Shown: piece after piece, positions 17,678 to 26,043 of the stretch
Layout of the letters: each line of letters opens with the position of its first letter
Position numbering within the stretch: position 1 is the first letter of the stretch
Assembly (NCBI RefSeq): GCF_005049045.1
Contig: NZ_SUPK01000006.1
Span: forward strand, 1-64,000
DNA from: Cohnella pontilimi
Lineage (GTDB): Bacteria; Bacillota; Bacilli; Paenibacillales; Paenibacillaceae
Length of the DNA: 64,000 nucleotides
Direction of reading: 5' to 3'
Notes under the pieces: generated by a model
Databases searched by the model: none
Told to the model about the DNA's origin: nothing
Seen by the model: only the letters and a program-made list of their open reading frames with translations
Program-made: the position numbers and the translations under genes

Positions 17678-18682
17678 ATGGACATCACTGAAATTGCGCT
17701 GCATTTGATCGATGAAGACACCGGCCAGCCCCGTTACCAATTCGACGAGGAGGCTTTGCAGGAGCTCATGAAGAGCATCGGCGAGCTTGGCCTGCTGTCT
17801 CCGATCAAGGTGAGAACCGTGGGCAGCGGGCGATATAAAATCATTTACGGGAACCGGCGGTACAAAGCCTGCAAGGCGCTGGGGCTCCGAACGATTCCCT
17901 GTATCATTTCCGAGATTACCGATGAAATGGAAATCTACCTCGAGCAAATTGCGGAAAATTTGACGCGCGAAGGTTTTTCTCCGATTGAAGAAGCGGAAGC
18001 GTTCCATAAGCTGCTGCACGACGAGAAATTCAGCAGCTCGGTGAAATATTTGTCCAGCAAGCTGGGTAAGACGGAATCCTATATTAAAAATAAACTGGAT
18101 TTGCTGAGCTTCGGAGATGCGGTGAAGAAGCTGATCGTCAGCGGCACGGAAATCCGCAAGGATAAGCTGACGGAAACCCAGTTGCTGCCGATCAAGGATT
18201 TGCCGATAGAGCATCGAGATTCCCTTGCGCTGATCATCGCAAGGGACGAGCTGCCCGCGAGCGATGTCAAGAAGATTGCCAAGCTGTTCAAAGACAAGAA
18301 TCTGTCCCCCGGTACGAAGGACAAGCTGTTGTACAAATCCGGACGAGAGCTTCTTGAAACTTGGTCCGTATTTGAGCAAAACAAAGCGGAAAGAGCGAAA
18401 GCCGCCGAGCCGAAGCCCGCTCCGCCGGCGAAAGAGGAAAAAACGGACCGGGAGGAAGTTGACTCTTCAAACTCATCATCGCTGGTGGAGCAGATCCAAC
18501 GACAGGCATCCTCGCTCCGGCTTCCCGCGGCACCGTCTGCCGATGCATCTGCACTGTCCGATTTGACGCCGGAGGAGAAAGCCCAGCTTGCGCAACACGT
18601 TGCCGCCGTGGTGGTAGATCTGGAAAAACATTTAGCGGATTGGAAGCGCGCCGCCGAGCTATTGAAGGATGGCGGCGAATAA
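17678..18682 (+). CDS. ParB/Spo0J-like nucleoid or partition protein
   Basis: A 334-residue ParB-family protein. The N-terminal CTP-binding ParB domain has the NRRYKACKALGL variant of the GERRxRA box and ENLTREGFSPIEEAEAF; a helix-turn-helix region (VKYLSSKLGKTESYIKNKL) follows near residue 130. The C-terminal third is Pro/Lys/Glu-rich linker and a final helix. The arginine box is NRRYKA rather than ERRxRA, so it is likely a paralogue of chromosomal ParB or a mobile-element form. The ATG at 17678 follows GGAG. No ParA gene is adjacent. Confidence 0.75.
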   Translation: MDITEIALHLIDEDTGQPRYQFDEEALQELMKSIGELGLLSPIKVRTVGSGRYKIIYGNRRYKACKALGLRTIPCIISEITDEMEIYLEQIAENLTREGFSPIEEAEAFHKLLHDEKFSSSVKYLSSKLGKTESYIKNKLDLLSFGDAVKKLIVSGTEIRKDKLTETQLLPIKDLPIEHRDSLALIIARDELPASDVKKIAKLFKDKNLSPGTKDKLLYKSGRELLETWSVFEQNKAERAKAAEPKPAPPAKEEKTDREEVDSSNSSSLVEQIQRQASSLRLPAAPSADASALSDLTPEEKAQLAQHVAAVVVDLEKHLADWKRAAELLKDGGE

Positions 18683-18688
18683 GTTCGG

Positions 18689-20056
18689 TTACTTTAAAAA
18701 GCGCTTGATCATCTTCAGTGCGTTCTTCGTATTCGGATACCGGACGGGAATATCGTACAAAGTCGTTTGTTTCAACACACTCTTCTTGTGCGAGAACGTA
18801 TCGAAGCTGCCTTTTCCGTGATAACTGCCCAGCCCGCTGTTCCCGACACCTCCGAACGGCAAATAGGGAGAGGTAAAATGGTACAGCGTGTCGTTGATGC
18901 AGCCGCCTCCGAAAGAAACCCGGTTCATCACTTCCTGCTGAATGCCGGGATTCTCCGTGAACACATACAGCGCCAGCGGATTCGGATGGTTCCGGATCCC
19001 CTCTAACATCTCGGACAGATAGCGGTATTCCAGAACAGGCAGTATAGGACCGAAGATTTCCTCCTTCATGACGGGATCTTCCCAACGCACTTCCGTTAAA
19101 ACGGTCGGTTCGATCACAAGCCGCCCAGGGTCGGTTTTTCCGCCGACATATGTAACACCGTTTTCGAGGAACGAGGCGAGACGCCGGAAGTGCTTCTCGC
19201 TCACGATATGCGTATAAAGCTCGTTTTCAAGCGGCATCTCCCCGTAGAGATTGCGAATGGCTTTTTGCAACTGCGCCAGAAAGTCCATTTTGACGCTTTC
19301 ATGGACATACAAATAGTCCGGGGCGATACAGGTTTGGCCGGCATTCATAAATTTGCCCCAAGCGATGCGTTTCGCCGCCAGCCCAAGATTGGCGTCTTCG
19401 TGAACGATACACGGACTTTTCCCGCCCAGCTCCAACGTGACCGGCGTCATGTGATTCGCGGCCGCCTGCGCCACGATTCGGCCCACCGGCACGCTGCCGG
19501 TAAAAAAGATATAGTCCCACTTTGCGCCGAGCAGCTCTTGGCTTACTTCCACACCGCCCTGAACAACGGCAACGTATGGTTCAGGGAACGTCTCGGAGAT
19601 GAGATTCTCCAGCACTTCGGAGGTTCGCGGCGTAAGCTCGGACGGCTTCAGCACCACGCAGTTCCCCGCAGCGATTGCGCCGATCAGAGGCGCGACAGCG
19701 AGCTGGAACGGAAAGTTCCACGGGGAGATAATGAGCGATACGCCATAAGGCTCGGAATATACGGCGCTCTTGGAACCGAAATGCGTGAGCGGCGTTTTCA
19801 CTTTCGCCGGCTTCATCCAGGCTCGCAGATGCTTCATCGCAAACCGGATTTCCGACAAAATGATGCCGATCTCCGTCGAATAAGCGTCGAATTCCGATTT
19901 GTTCAAATCCGCCTTCAACGCTTGCAGCAAATCCTCTTCATGGCGAATGACCGCCGCCCTCAGCTTCTCAAGTGCTTCCAAACGAAAATGATAATCTTTC
20001 GTCTTCTCCGTACGAAAAAACGCCCTCTGTTTATTCAACAAAATCGAAACGTCCAT
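18689..20056 (-). CDS. Aldehyde dehydrogenase, NAD(P)-dependent
   Basis: A 455-residue class 3-like aldehyde dehydrogenase (short form without the usual N-terminal extension). Seen are the cofactor loop FFTGSVPVGRIVAQAA, catalytic Glu in LELGGKSPCIV and catalytic Cys in NAGQTCIAPDYL. The C-terminus is basic and ends IKRFLK, as in membrane-associated fatty-aldehyde enzymes. ATG after AGGGG. It follows the decayed SDR gene in the same direction by 12 bases, a common pairing for long-chain aldehyde metabolism. Confidence 0.88.
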   Translation of the reverse strand: MDVSILLNKQRAFFRTEKTKDYHFRLEALEKLRAAVIRHEEDLLQALKADLNKSEFDAYSTEIGIILSEIRFAMKHLRAWMKPAKVKTPLTHFGSKSAVYSEPYGVSLIISPWNFPFQLAVAPLIGAIAAGNCVVLKPSELTPRTSEVLENLISETFPEPYVAVVQGGVEVSQELLGAKWDYIFFTGSVPVGRIVAQAAANHMTPVTLELGGKSPCIVHEDANLGLAAKRIAWGKFMNAGQTCIAPDYLYVHESVKMDFLAQLQKAIRNLYGEMPLENELYTHIVSEKHFRRLASFLENGVTYVGGKTDPGRLVIEPTVLTEVRWEDPVMKEEIFGPILPVLEYRYLSEMLEGIRNHPNPLALYVFTENPGIQQEVMNRVSFGGGCINDTLYHFTSPYLPFGGVGNSGLGSYHGKGSFDTFSHKKSVLKQTTLYDIPVRYPNTKNALKMIKRFLK

Positions 20057-20068
20057 AAAGGTCCCCTC

Positions 20069-20830
20069 TTAACGAATCTTCAGCTGCTTCTCCGAATCGT
20101 TTTTATGTTCTTTATAAAATTTGACCATGGCGCCGAGCGTTTCTTGAAAATCCGGACATGTAATACCCGAACCTTGCAGATCCCGTTCCGCATTTGCCGT
20201 ATCGTAGTGAGCCTTGCAAACGAGGTAATCCAATGCCTCCTTTTCCACCCGCAGCCATTTTCGCGCCGCCGGCAGCGATAACAACAGCTTAGCCGCGGAT
20301 AAAGGAATCGTACCGACCGGTTCCTTGCCCAAATATTCCTTCATCAGCATGCGATAGACGTCTTTCATCCGGTATGGCCTCGGATCGGTCAAATGATACG
20401 TCCGGCCGACTCCCGCGTCCGCATGAGCCAAGTAAAGCGTGGCTTCGAAAACGTAATCCACCGGTACGAAATTGCCCTCCGCTTCCCCAGACCCCATGTA
20501 AGGGATGAAAGGCAGAAAATTCAGCGCGTCCTTTGCTCCATTTCCAGCTCGGTCTCAAGGATTCGGCCTTCACGGTCGCCCGAGACGTATGCCGTGCTGA
20601 AATAGACATAACGACGGAGATTCGGCAGCGTCAAGATCCACTGATTCACCTGATTCGTTCCATTGACGTTGATGTCGAACGCAATATTTTCAGGAACTGC
20701 AAGCGTATATTGGACATGCCGCCCGCCCTCTCCTTCGATCTGCTCGTCATTATGCTTAGTTCTTCGCCGAATATCTCCCCTTATCCTGTTCGGAACAAAA
20801 TCGGGAAATTCGCGGCGTAGAATTTTGTGG
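20069..20830 (-). pseudogene. Decayed SDR/thioester-reductase-like gene
   Basis: The C-terminal piece (142 residues from 20497) is a clean SDR tail with GNFVPVDYV and YHLTDP. Upstream, in another frame, a piece reads AVPENIAFDINVNGTNQV and RYVYFSTAYVSGDREGRI, the middle of the same family, ending in a stop near 20521. Between them about 80 residues, including the YxxxK active site, are missing. Further upstream only FPDFVPNRI is recognisable. The gene has therefore suffered internal deletion and frameshift. The intact version was probably co-transcribed with the aldehyde dehydrogenase. Confidence 0.75.
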
Positions 20831-20865
20831 TTTTGTGCAGGTTCAACGTAAGTTTTCCCGTTTGA

Positions 20866-20890
20866 GTTTACTGTCGGGTGAATCGGGTAA
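20866..20890 (+). promoter_or_regulatory. Sigma-B-type promoter candidate
   Basis: GTTTAC at 20866-20871 and GGGTAA at 20885-20890 are separated by 13 bases, close to the general-stress sigma factor consensus GTTTAA-N12-14-GGGTAT. It lies 76 bases before the start of a general stress protein gene, which fits. Confidence 0.5.
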
Positions 20891-20966
20891 AAAAATCTAG
20901 CAAGTCCGTATCACAAGCTGCCCGACGTCGAGGTTGACCACAAATCGTTTTTGGGAGGGAATCGAA

Positions 20967-21548
20967 ATGGAACATTCCAAAAAAATTGTCGGTGTATTTG
21001 ACTCGGAAATGGAAGCCAGAAACGCGATCGAAGGCTTGAAGCGGCAAGGTTACCGCTCGGACGAAATCTCGGTTATCGGCAAAGATAAGGACGACATGAA
21101 AGAAATCAAAGAAGCGACCGGAACGAAAGCGCCGGAAGGCGCGGCGACCGGAGCGGCCACGGGCGGGGTTGCAGGCGGCGTCACCGGTTTGCTGGCCGGT
21201 CTCGGCTTGCTGGCGATTCCGGGCGTCGGTCCGATTCTGGCTGCAGGCCCGATCGCAGCCGCCTTAACAGGCGCGGCCGTAGGCGCGGGAGCGGGCGGAA
21301 TCGTCGGCGGACTGGTCGGCATGGGCATTCCGGAGGACGAAGCAAAGCGCTATAACGAGTATGTGGAACAAGGCAAAATACTCGTCATGGTCGATTCCGA
21401 CGCGGAACGCGAACATGGCGTGTACGACAACTTCCGTACCTACAACTCTCTCAACGCCGACACCTACGGAATGACGATGTACGGTGCGGGTACCGCCGGA
21501 ACCTACAACCAAGACATCGACGGGCAAGATCGGGTACAACGGTACTAA
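20967..21548 (+). CDS. General stress protein, YflT-like with glycine-rich core
   Basis: A 193-residue protein. Residues 1-45 form a ferredoxin-like N-terminal motif (KKIVGVFDSEMEARNAIEGL, GYRSDEISVIG) of the general stress protein 17M/YflT type. Residues 55-130 are an Ala/Gly-rich hydrophobic hairpin (GVAGGVTGLLAGLGLLAIPG) and the rest is hydrophilic, rich in Tyr, Asn and Thr. ATG after GGGAGGG. A stress-sigma-type promoter is found upstream. The molecular function is unknown; membrane association is likely. Confidence 0.75.
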   Translation: MEHSKKIVGVFDSEMEARNAIEGLKRQGYRSDEISVIGKDKDDMKEIKEATGTKAPEGAATGAATGGVAGGVTGLLAGLGLLAIPGVGPILAAGPIAAALTGAAVGAGAGGIVGGLVGMGIPEDEAKRYNEYVEQGKILVMVDSDAEREHGVYDNFRTYNSLNADTYGMTMYGAGTAGTYNQDIDGQDRVQRY

Positions 21549-21563
21549 GCGGACAATAAAAAT

Positions 21564-21602
21564 GTGGCGCCAGCCTATCGGCTGCGCCACATTTCTTTTT
21601 TG
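21564..21602 (+). terminator. Terminator of the general stress protein gene
   Basis: A GTGGCGC-cagcc/ggctg-CGCCAC stem with one bulged base (21564-21590) is followed by ATTTCTTTTTTG on the plus strand. A second GC-rich hairpin at about 21611-21635 may serve the convergent gene. Confidence 0.8.
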
Positions 21603-21641
21603 TGATGCAGGGCCACCGCACGATGGCGGTGGTCCTACATT

Positions 21642-21893
21642 TTATACTCTTCTTGTCGACCGCAGGATCGCACTCACAATCAACACGACCACGATAGCTC
21701 CTATGACGGCCGGGATGATGGCGAAACCGGCAACAACCGGTCCCCAGTCGCCGAGCAGATAACCGCCCAGCCAAGCTCCGACAAACCCGGCAATAATGTT
21801 ACCGATAATGCCGCCCGGAACGTCCCGTCCAATAAGCGCGCCTGCCAGCCATCCGATAAGACCTCCGATGATGAGTACCCAAAGGATATGCAT
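21642..21893 (-). CDS. GlsB/YeaQ/YmgE-family membrane stress protein
   Basis: An 83-residue protein with three membrane spans and many glycines (GGLIGWLAGALIG, GNIIAGFVGAWLGG), as in the transglycosylase-associated GlsB/YmgE family. AAAGGAGG precedes the ATG at 21893. It is convergent with the general stress protein gene; both point to envelope stress. Its basic C-terminus ends at RSTRRV. Confidence 0.85.
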   Translation of the reverse strand: MHILWVLIIGGLIGWLAGALIGRDVPGGIIGNIIAGFVGAWLGGYLLGDWGPVVAGFAIIPAVIGAIVVVLIVSAILRSTRRV

Positions 21894-21977
21894 TTCGGTT
21901 TCCTCCTTTATTCTCACTGATCAGTTCAGCTGTGATAAAGGAATAGTACCCGGCAAGCCGCCGGATTAACCAGTGAT

Positions 21978-22121
21978 TCAAGCATCACCGTTGCTGATGA
22001 TCTCGTAGTGCGGACCTCTGCGCTGGAGCTGGATTTCCCCTCTCGGCGTGACGCTCCTCTCGATGATCACCGGAGATTCATCTGCGATCTGCAGATATGG
22101 CTGCGTTAAAGATTTTGCCAT
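21978..22121 (-). CDS. 47-residue protein overlapping the arsR-like gene
   Basis: The ATG at 22121 lies inside the last codons of the ArsR-like gene (overlap 16 bases, different frame) with GGGAGA about 10 bases upstream, so translation is likely coupled. The peptide, with ESPVIIERSVTPRGEIQLQ and HYEIISNG, is polar and soluble. It resembles, from memory, the first 45 residues of some spermidine-synthase-like methyltransferases of Bacilli. It could therefore be either a genuine small protein or the start of a truncated gene. Confidence 0.45.
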   Translation of the reverse strand: MAKSLTQPYLQIADESPVIIERSVTPRGEIQLQRRGPHYEIISNGDA

Positions 22122-22720
22122 TTGGCCCACATCTCCCGCGGATTCAGCTCATACACTTCATTTTCTCTGAACATGTATTGATGCATAATGAATTCTCTAC
22201 GAAGCGTCGCGTAATCGGGATGGAATGTTTGGATGTATTCGTTGATTTCTTTCTCTGAGTATTTCTTCCCGATTTCCAGATTTTGAACCATAAACTCGAG
22301 TGCGATCAGTTTTTTCTTCAATTGGGAAGGAATTTGTTTGAGCGTTTGATCCGGAGTGAAGAAGCTCTTCAAGACGGATTCGCGCATTTTCTCGTGTTTG
22401 TCGCGATGCTGCTCGTTATCGTTGTCCGACATATTCTGTTGCTCCTTCATCAAGTTAACCAGGGCGCCGTCATTTTGCTCCAGCAAATATTGCGAGACTC
22501 GATAAATAGAGGCGTTCTTTTCTCTACGTTCCATGACAATGCCCACGGCCTTTAATTTAGCAATATGGTGTGTAATCGTAGCAGGCGTAACCCCGAGCTT
22601 TTCCGCCAACGTCAATCCGTTCATCTCCTCTTTGGCAAGCAAGATGAGAATGCGAATCCGATTCCGGTCGGATAAGGCTTTGTAATAGTTCACCAGTTTA
22701 TCTAACTGCAAACCTTTCAC
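22106..22720 (-). CDS. ArsR-type regulator with DUF2087 domain
   Basis: A 204-residue transcription regulator. Residues 1-75 are a winged helix (YYKALSDRNRIRILILLAKEE, GVTPATITHHIAKLKAVGI) without the CxC metal site of classical ArsR. The C-terminal 80 residues carry DUF2087 (KYSEKEINEYIQTFHPDYATLRREFI). GTG start with GAAGGT upstream. A perfect 12-base palindrome lies 28 bases before the start, consistent with autoregulation and with control of the divergent membrane protein gene. Signal unknown. Confidence 0.85.
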   Translation of the reverse strand: MKGLQLDKLVNYYKALSDRNRIRILILLAKEEMNGLTLAEKLGVTPATITHHIAKLKAVGIVMERREKNASIYRVSQYLLEQNDGALVNLMKEQQNMSDNDNEQHRDKHEKMRESVLKSFFTPDQTLKQIPSQLKKKLIALEFMVQNLEIGKKYSEKEINEYIQTFHPDYATLRREFIMHQYMFRENEVYELNPREMWAKWQNL

Positions 22721-22747
22721 CTTCGATCAGCATTTAATTTAACAATC

Positions 22748-22759
22748 ATCTAATTAGAT
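22748..22759. promoter_or_regulatory. Palindrome between arsR-like gene and divergent gene
   Basis: ATCTAATTAGAT is a perfect 12-base palindrome in the AT-rich gap between the ArsR-like gene and the DUF2269-like gene. Its position and AT-rich core fit an ArsR-family operator. Sequence alone cannot show binding. Confidence 0.5.
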
Positions 22760-22850
22760 ATTAATTAAACTACCAGCATCTGTCAAGCAACGGTTCTAAA
22801 TGAGACGAACCGGCATACACTGGCATAAATCAAATGGGAGGTTAAATTTA

Positions 22851-23306
22851 TTGGGCGTATTATTTGATCTGCTCATTGTCTTGCATGTTTTAGCTGCGAT
22901 TGTAGGAATAGGGCCTGCATTCATTTTGCCGGTGTTAGGAAAATCGGCTAAGTCCGGCAGTCAGTTACGCTTTATATTCGGGATCATTCAAAAAGTCAAC
23001 AAATTCCCCAAAATAGGCGGCATTACGCTGCTTGTAACGGGTGTCTTGCTCATGATCGTCAGTAAAATCGGATTTTCGCTCGTATGGTTAAATATCTCTT
23101 TGCTGCTGTTTCTCCTCATTGAGATTTTGATTATCGGATTTGTTGAACCACGCATGAAAAGAACTACACATCTGGTCCTGTCAAGTGAGGGCGAGGATAT
23201 TCCATCCGGCTTTGCAGAGTCCATGAAACAGATTGCACCTCTTGAGAGTACGGTGCATCTGTTTACATTTGCGATCATCGCACTCATGGTGCTTAAGCCG
23301 TTCTGA
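22851..23306 (+). CDS. DUF2269-like integral membrane protein
   Basis: A 151-residue protein with four spans, the first starting at LLIVLHVLAAIVGIGPAFIL and the last at ALMVLKPF, and conserved FPKIGGITLLVTGVLL. Function unknown. The TTG at 22851 is preferred because GGGAGG lies 9 bases before it; an ATG at 22800 in the same frame has no ribosome binding site. Divergent from the ArsR-DUF2087 regulator, which may control it. Confidence 0.7.
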   Translation: MGVLFDLLIVLHVLAAIVGIGPAFILPVLGKSAKSGSQLRFIFGIIQKVNKFPKIGGITLLVTGVLLMIVSKIGFSLVWLNISLLLFLLIEILIIGFVEPRMKRTTHLVLSSEGEDIPSGFAESMKQIAPLESTVHLFTFAIIALMVLKPF

Positions 23307-23311
23307 GGATG

Positions 23312-23338
23312 AACGGCCGCGACGGCCGTTTTTTTTGG
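23312..23338 (+). terminator. Terminator of the DUF2269-like gene
   Basis: Eight-base perfect arms AACGGCCG/CGGCCGTT with a 3-base loop, followed by an unbroken run of T. Confidence 0.9.
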
Positions 23339-23403
23339 GCGTACACCCACCTGCTTCCCTCTGCATATGTTGGCATCGAGGAAGAAGGAAGGAGTGCTGC
23401 CCA

Positions 23404-24495
23404 ATGACCGGAACGGAACGCCATTATTTCGCTCGCGGCAATACGGCACGTGGAGAAGTTGTGCAATATGAGTCGGCACTTCGGGATTTATCCCGGATTT
23501 ATGTTCTACAAGGACCTCCCGGCACGGCAAAGCCGACGCTGATCCGTTCGCTGGCGGCTGGCATACGGAACGAAGGGGAGGATGTCGAATGGTTTCATTC
23601 TCCTCTCCATCCCGATGATGTAGATATCGTGATCTTGAGGAATTCAGGCATTGCGATTGTCGACGGAACGGCTTGCCCCTATTCGGCGCAAGACACAAGA
23701 ACGATCGCGATCGATCTCACTCCTGCGGTTGATTCGCGATTGCTGCCGGCCAACTATGAGGAAACCGCGGAAGTTCTGAATAAGAAGCTGTCGGATGCCT
23801 ATTCCAGCGCTTATGCTTGCTTTGCCGACGCACTCCGCATTCATGACGAATGGGAAGCTCCTTATATTGAAAATTTGGATTTTCAAAAATCGGATGAGGT
23901 GGCTCGGGAATTTTCGGAATCCTGGCTCGCCTCACCAATGGAAAACAAACAAGCTGCCGTCCGGCATCTCTTCTTCGGAGCCGCGACGCCGCTTGGGGCC
24001 ATTGATCATATCCAAAATCTCACGAGCGGACTGAACACGAGAATTTTCATCAAAGGAAGGCCCGGATCCGGGAAATCGACCTTGCTGAAGCGGCTGGCCG
24101 CCGAAGCGGAGTCCAAAGGCTACGACTTGGACGTCTTTCATTGCGGATTCGATCCGAACAGCCTGGATATGCTGATCTTTCCTGAGCTTGGTCTCGCCGT
24201 CTTCGACAGCACCGCACCGCATGAATACTTCCCGGACCGCACTAGCGACCGGATCCTGGATATGTACGAGCGCGTCATAAAGCCCGGAGTCGACGAACGT
24301 TACGCCGAACAATTGGCCGACATCAAATCCCGGTACGCACAAAAAATGAAAGAGGCCACCTCGTATCTCGGAGAAGCACGGGACGTTCACTTCAAAATCA
24401 GGGAACTATACCGCACGGCTGTAGACTTTTCCGTAGTCGACCGTTCGCTGTCCGGGCTGCGGAATGAGTTTGTGAATAAAACGCCGACCGCGTAA
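23404..24495 (+). CDS. PRK06851-like duplicated ATPase
   Basis: A 363-residue cytoplasmic protein made of two copies of a P-loop NTPase domain. The second copy has a normal Walker A (GRPGSGKST, residues 218-226). The first copy reads GPPGTAKPT (37-45): the glycine before the lysine is Ala and the residue after it is Pro. Parallel D-x-F/HPxxxD blocks (HSPLHPDDVDIVIL, HCGFDPNSLDMLIF) confirm the duplication. Start at the ATG after AAGGAAGGAG. Function unknown; widely found in spore formers. Confidence 0.75.
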   Translation: MTGTERHYFARGNTARGEVVQYESALRDLSRIYVLQGPPGTAKPTLIRSLAAGIRNEGEDVEWFHSPLHPDDVDIVILRNSGIAIVDGTACPYSAQDTRTIAIDLTPAVDSRLLPANYEETAEVLNKKLSDAYSSAYACFADALRIHDEWEAPYIENLDFQKSDEVAREFSESWLASPMENKQAAVRHLFFGAATPLGAIDHIQNLTSGLNTRIFIKGRPGSGKSTLLKRLAAEAESKGYDLDVFHCGFDPNSLDMLIFPELGLAVFDSTAPHEYFPDRTSDRILDMYERVIKPGVDERYAEQLADIKSRYAQKMKEATSYLGEARDVHFKIRELYRTAVDFSVVDRSLSGLRNEFVNKTPTA

Positions 24496-24537
24496 ATCGG
24501 TCAGTGCCTAAATTGACGGAACTGTGCAAAGGTACAG

Positions 24538-24565
24538 ACCTATGATCACACGAAACCATACATTA
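24538..24565 (+). promoter_or_regulatory. Sigma-K-like promoter of the first yjcZ-type gene
   Basis: AC at 24538-24539 lies 17 bases before CATACATTA (24557-24565), matching the mother-cell sigma-K pattern AC-N16-17-CATANNNTA. It is 53 bases before the mini-gene. An 8-base hairpin (24570-24588, CGTGATGA/TCATCACG) follows. Confidence 0.4.
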
Positions 24566-24617
24566 TCAACGTGATGAGTATCATCACGATCTCAATTCCA
24601 TCACGGGTGGTGATCAT

Positions 24618-24737
24618 ATGGGCTTTGGAGTCGGCGGCTTTTCCTGCGCCGGTTTTGGCTTAGGACGCTGGGCGGCCTTCGTTCTCGTTTTATTCATTCT
24701 GTTGGTAATCGTTCTGAGTGCTGGCTTGTTCATTTAA
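24618..24737 (+). CDS. YjcZ-type 39-residue membrane mini-protein
   Basis: Short frame of 39 residues starting MGFGVGGFSCAGFG, then one membrane span rich in Val/Leu/Ile (FVLVLFILLVIVLSAG). This is the layout of the YjcZ/tiny-TM sporulation family. Strong GGTGGTGAT site before the ATG; a sigma-K-like promoter is upstream and a strong terminator follows. A close paralogue lies at 35421-35537 on the other strand. Confidence 0.8.
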   Translation: MGFGVGGFSCAGFGLGRWAAFVLVLFILLVIVLSAGLFI

Positions 24738-24759
24738 TCACAACCGCTAGTTATTCCTC

Positions 24760-24799
24760 ACACCCACGAAGCTGCCTAAGCTTCGCGGGTGTTTTTTTC
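24760..24799 (+). terminator. Terminator of the first yjcZ-type gene
   Basis: Thirteen-base arms (24760-24772 and 24780-24792) with one A-C mismatch, followed by seven T. The right arm lies in the last codons of the convergent gene that ends at 24776. Confidence 0.85.
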
Positions 24800-25936
24800 A
24801 GGCTCGGGATCGAGATTCAAATCCTGCATGCGCCACGACGATTCCGGAAGCTGCCGGATCAACATAAACTGGAACTCCTTTTTGTACTTGATCCGCGTCC
24901 GGGGATGAAGTTCAACGGCCTCCAGCGTGAACGTTACGGAATAGAGGTCATCCGCTTGGTCCAATTCCGATTGCCGGATCATTTTTACGGACACCAAGGA
25001 ATCGAGTTCACGAATCAGCGCCCCCGATTTCTCCCTCTTCACGCCTTCCGCCAGGAGGCGGACTATTTCCAAATCCCGGTCATTCATGGCTTGAACCAAA
25101 TATTGCGCAAGCTTACGGGGAGTGGCTGCATGCAGTAACTCCCTCGTTTTCCCCGCAGCTTTATATACCATGAATTGATGCGCCGGATCCGGCACTTCGG
25201 ACCGATGAGTCGTGCTGTTCAAGAAGTGGACGCAAAAGTGGCCGGAAAAATCATTGTCCGGGATCCCGTCTCCGCCGTGCGGCATCCCGTTCATCGAGGC
25301 CGCCAGCCGCCTGCCGCCTGCGGATACGAGAATCGCTTTCCGTTTCCAGCTCCAACGGCCTTCGTAAATTCGCTTCATCATTTTCGTATCCTCTTTCGTT
25401 GTGGGCTGCACATCCGCGTGGTCGCTTCCCGCGCGCCGCTGTACCCGAAAGGAGAGGCCCGTTTCCAAATCCGTAATCGTAAATACGCTTTTTCGATACA
25501 CGATCGAATCCGCGTCTTTCCAAGGTATCAAATCCCCGTAATGGCGGTTTCTTGCTTTTTGCGCTTCCTTCAGCAGTTTATGCGATGCGTTTCGCGGCAG
25601 GACAAGCCTCTTCCCCTGCTCTTCATCCCAAAGATTCCCCGACTGTTCTAAACGAAGTATGTTCTCCTGCGCACCATGAGGCGCGATGACATAAACATCC
25701 GTCAGTGACGGGGAAAATTCAGCCTCTTCTTGCTTGGCCTTTCGCAGGGCCAATTGGAGTTTGGCATTATGAATCACGTACCGGCTTTCAAATACGGCTT
25801 TCGGGCTCGAACGTACGATGAGCGTCGTCATATGATTCCGTTTCACGCCGGCGGCATATGTAGTCGGGTGCGTCGGCGTGAAAAGCGTGACCAAGGCCAG
25901 TAAAACCGCGGCTCCCCGGCAAAAAGCGTTATTCAT
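24776..25936 (-). CDS. Exported protein of unknown function, possible transpeptidase-like fold
   Basis: A 386-residue protein with a signal peptide (AAVLLALVTLFTPTHPTTYA, cut near residue 29). The central domain has GSDHADVQP, KRIYEGRWSWKRKAILV and GHFCVHFLNSTTH. The spacing of MPHG and the GHFCVHF block recalls the HxG...SHGC signature of L,D-transpeptidases, but the match is not canonical. The C-terminal 110 residues look like a helical plus beta region with many charged residues. ATG after GGAGGG. Confidence 0.55.
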   Translation of the reverse strand: MNNAFCRGAAVLLALVTLFTPTHPTTYAAGVKRNHMTTLIVRSSPKAVFESRYVIHNAKLQLALRKAKQEEAEFSPSLTDVYVIAPHGAQENILRLEQSGNLWDEEQGKRLVLPRNASHKLLKEAQKARNRHYGDLIPWKDADSIVYRKSVFTITDLETGLSFRVQRRAGSDHADVQPTTKEDTKMMKRIYEGRWSWKRKAILVSAGGRRLAASMNGMPHGGDGIPDNDFSGHFCVHFLNSTTHRSEVPDPAHQFMVYKAAGKTRELLHAATPRKLAQYLVQAMNDRDLEIVRLLAEGVKREKSGALIRELDSLVSVKMIRQSELDQADDLYSVTFTLEAVELHPRTRIKYKKEFQFMLIRQLPESSWRMQDLNLDPEPEKNTREA

Positions 25937-26043
25937 GGTTCCCTCCGGTCGGCTTGAATCGGGTTTTGTAAATACGGTGCCCGCTTTAGCCCCGGTTAAT
26001 CCGGTTACAAATTACTGATACTAATCGTCATCGGAGGACAAAC

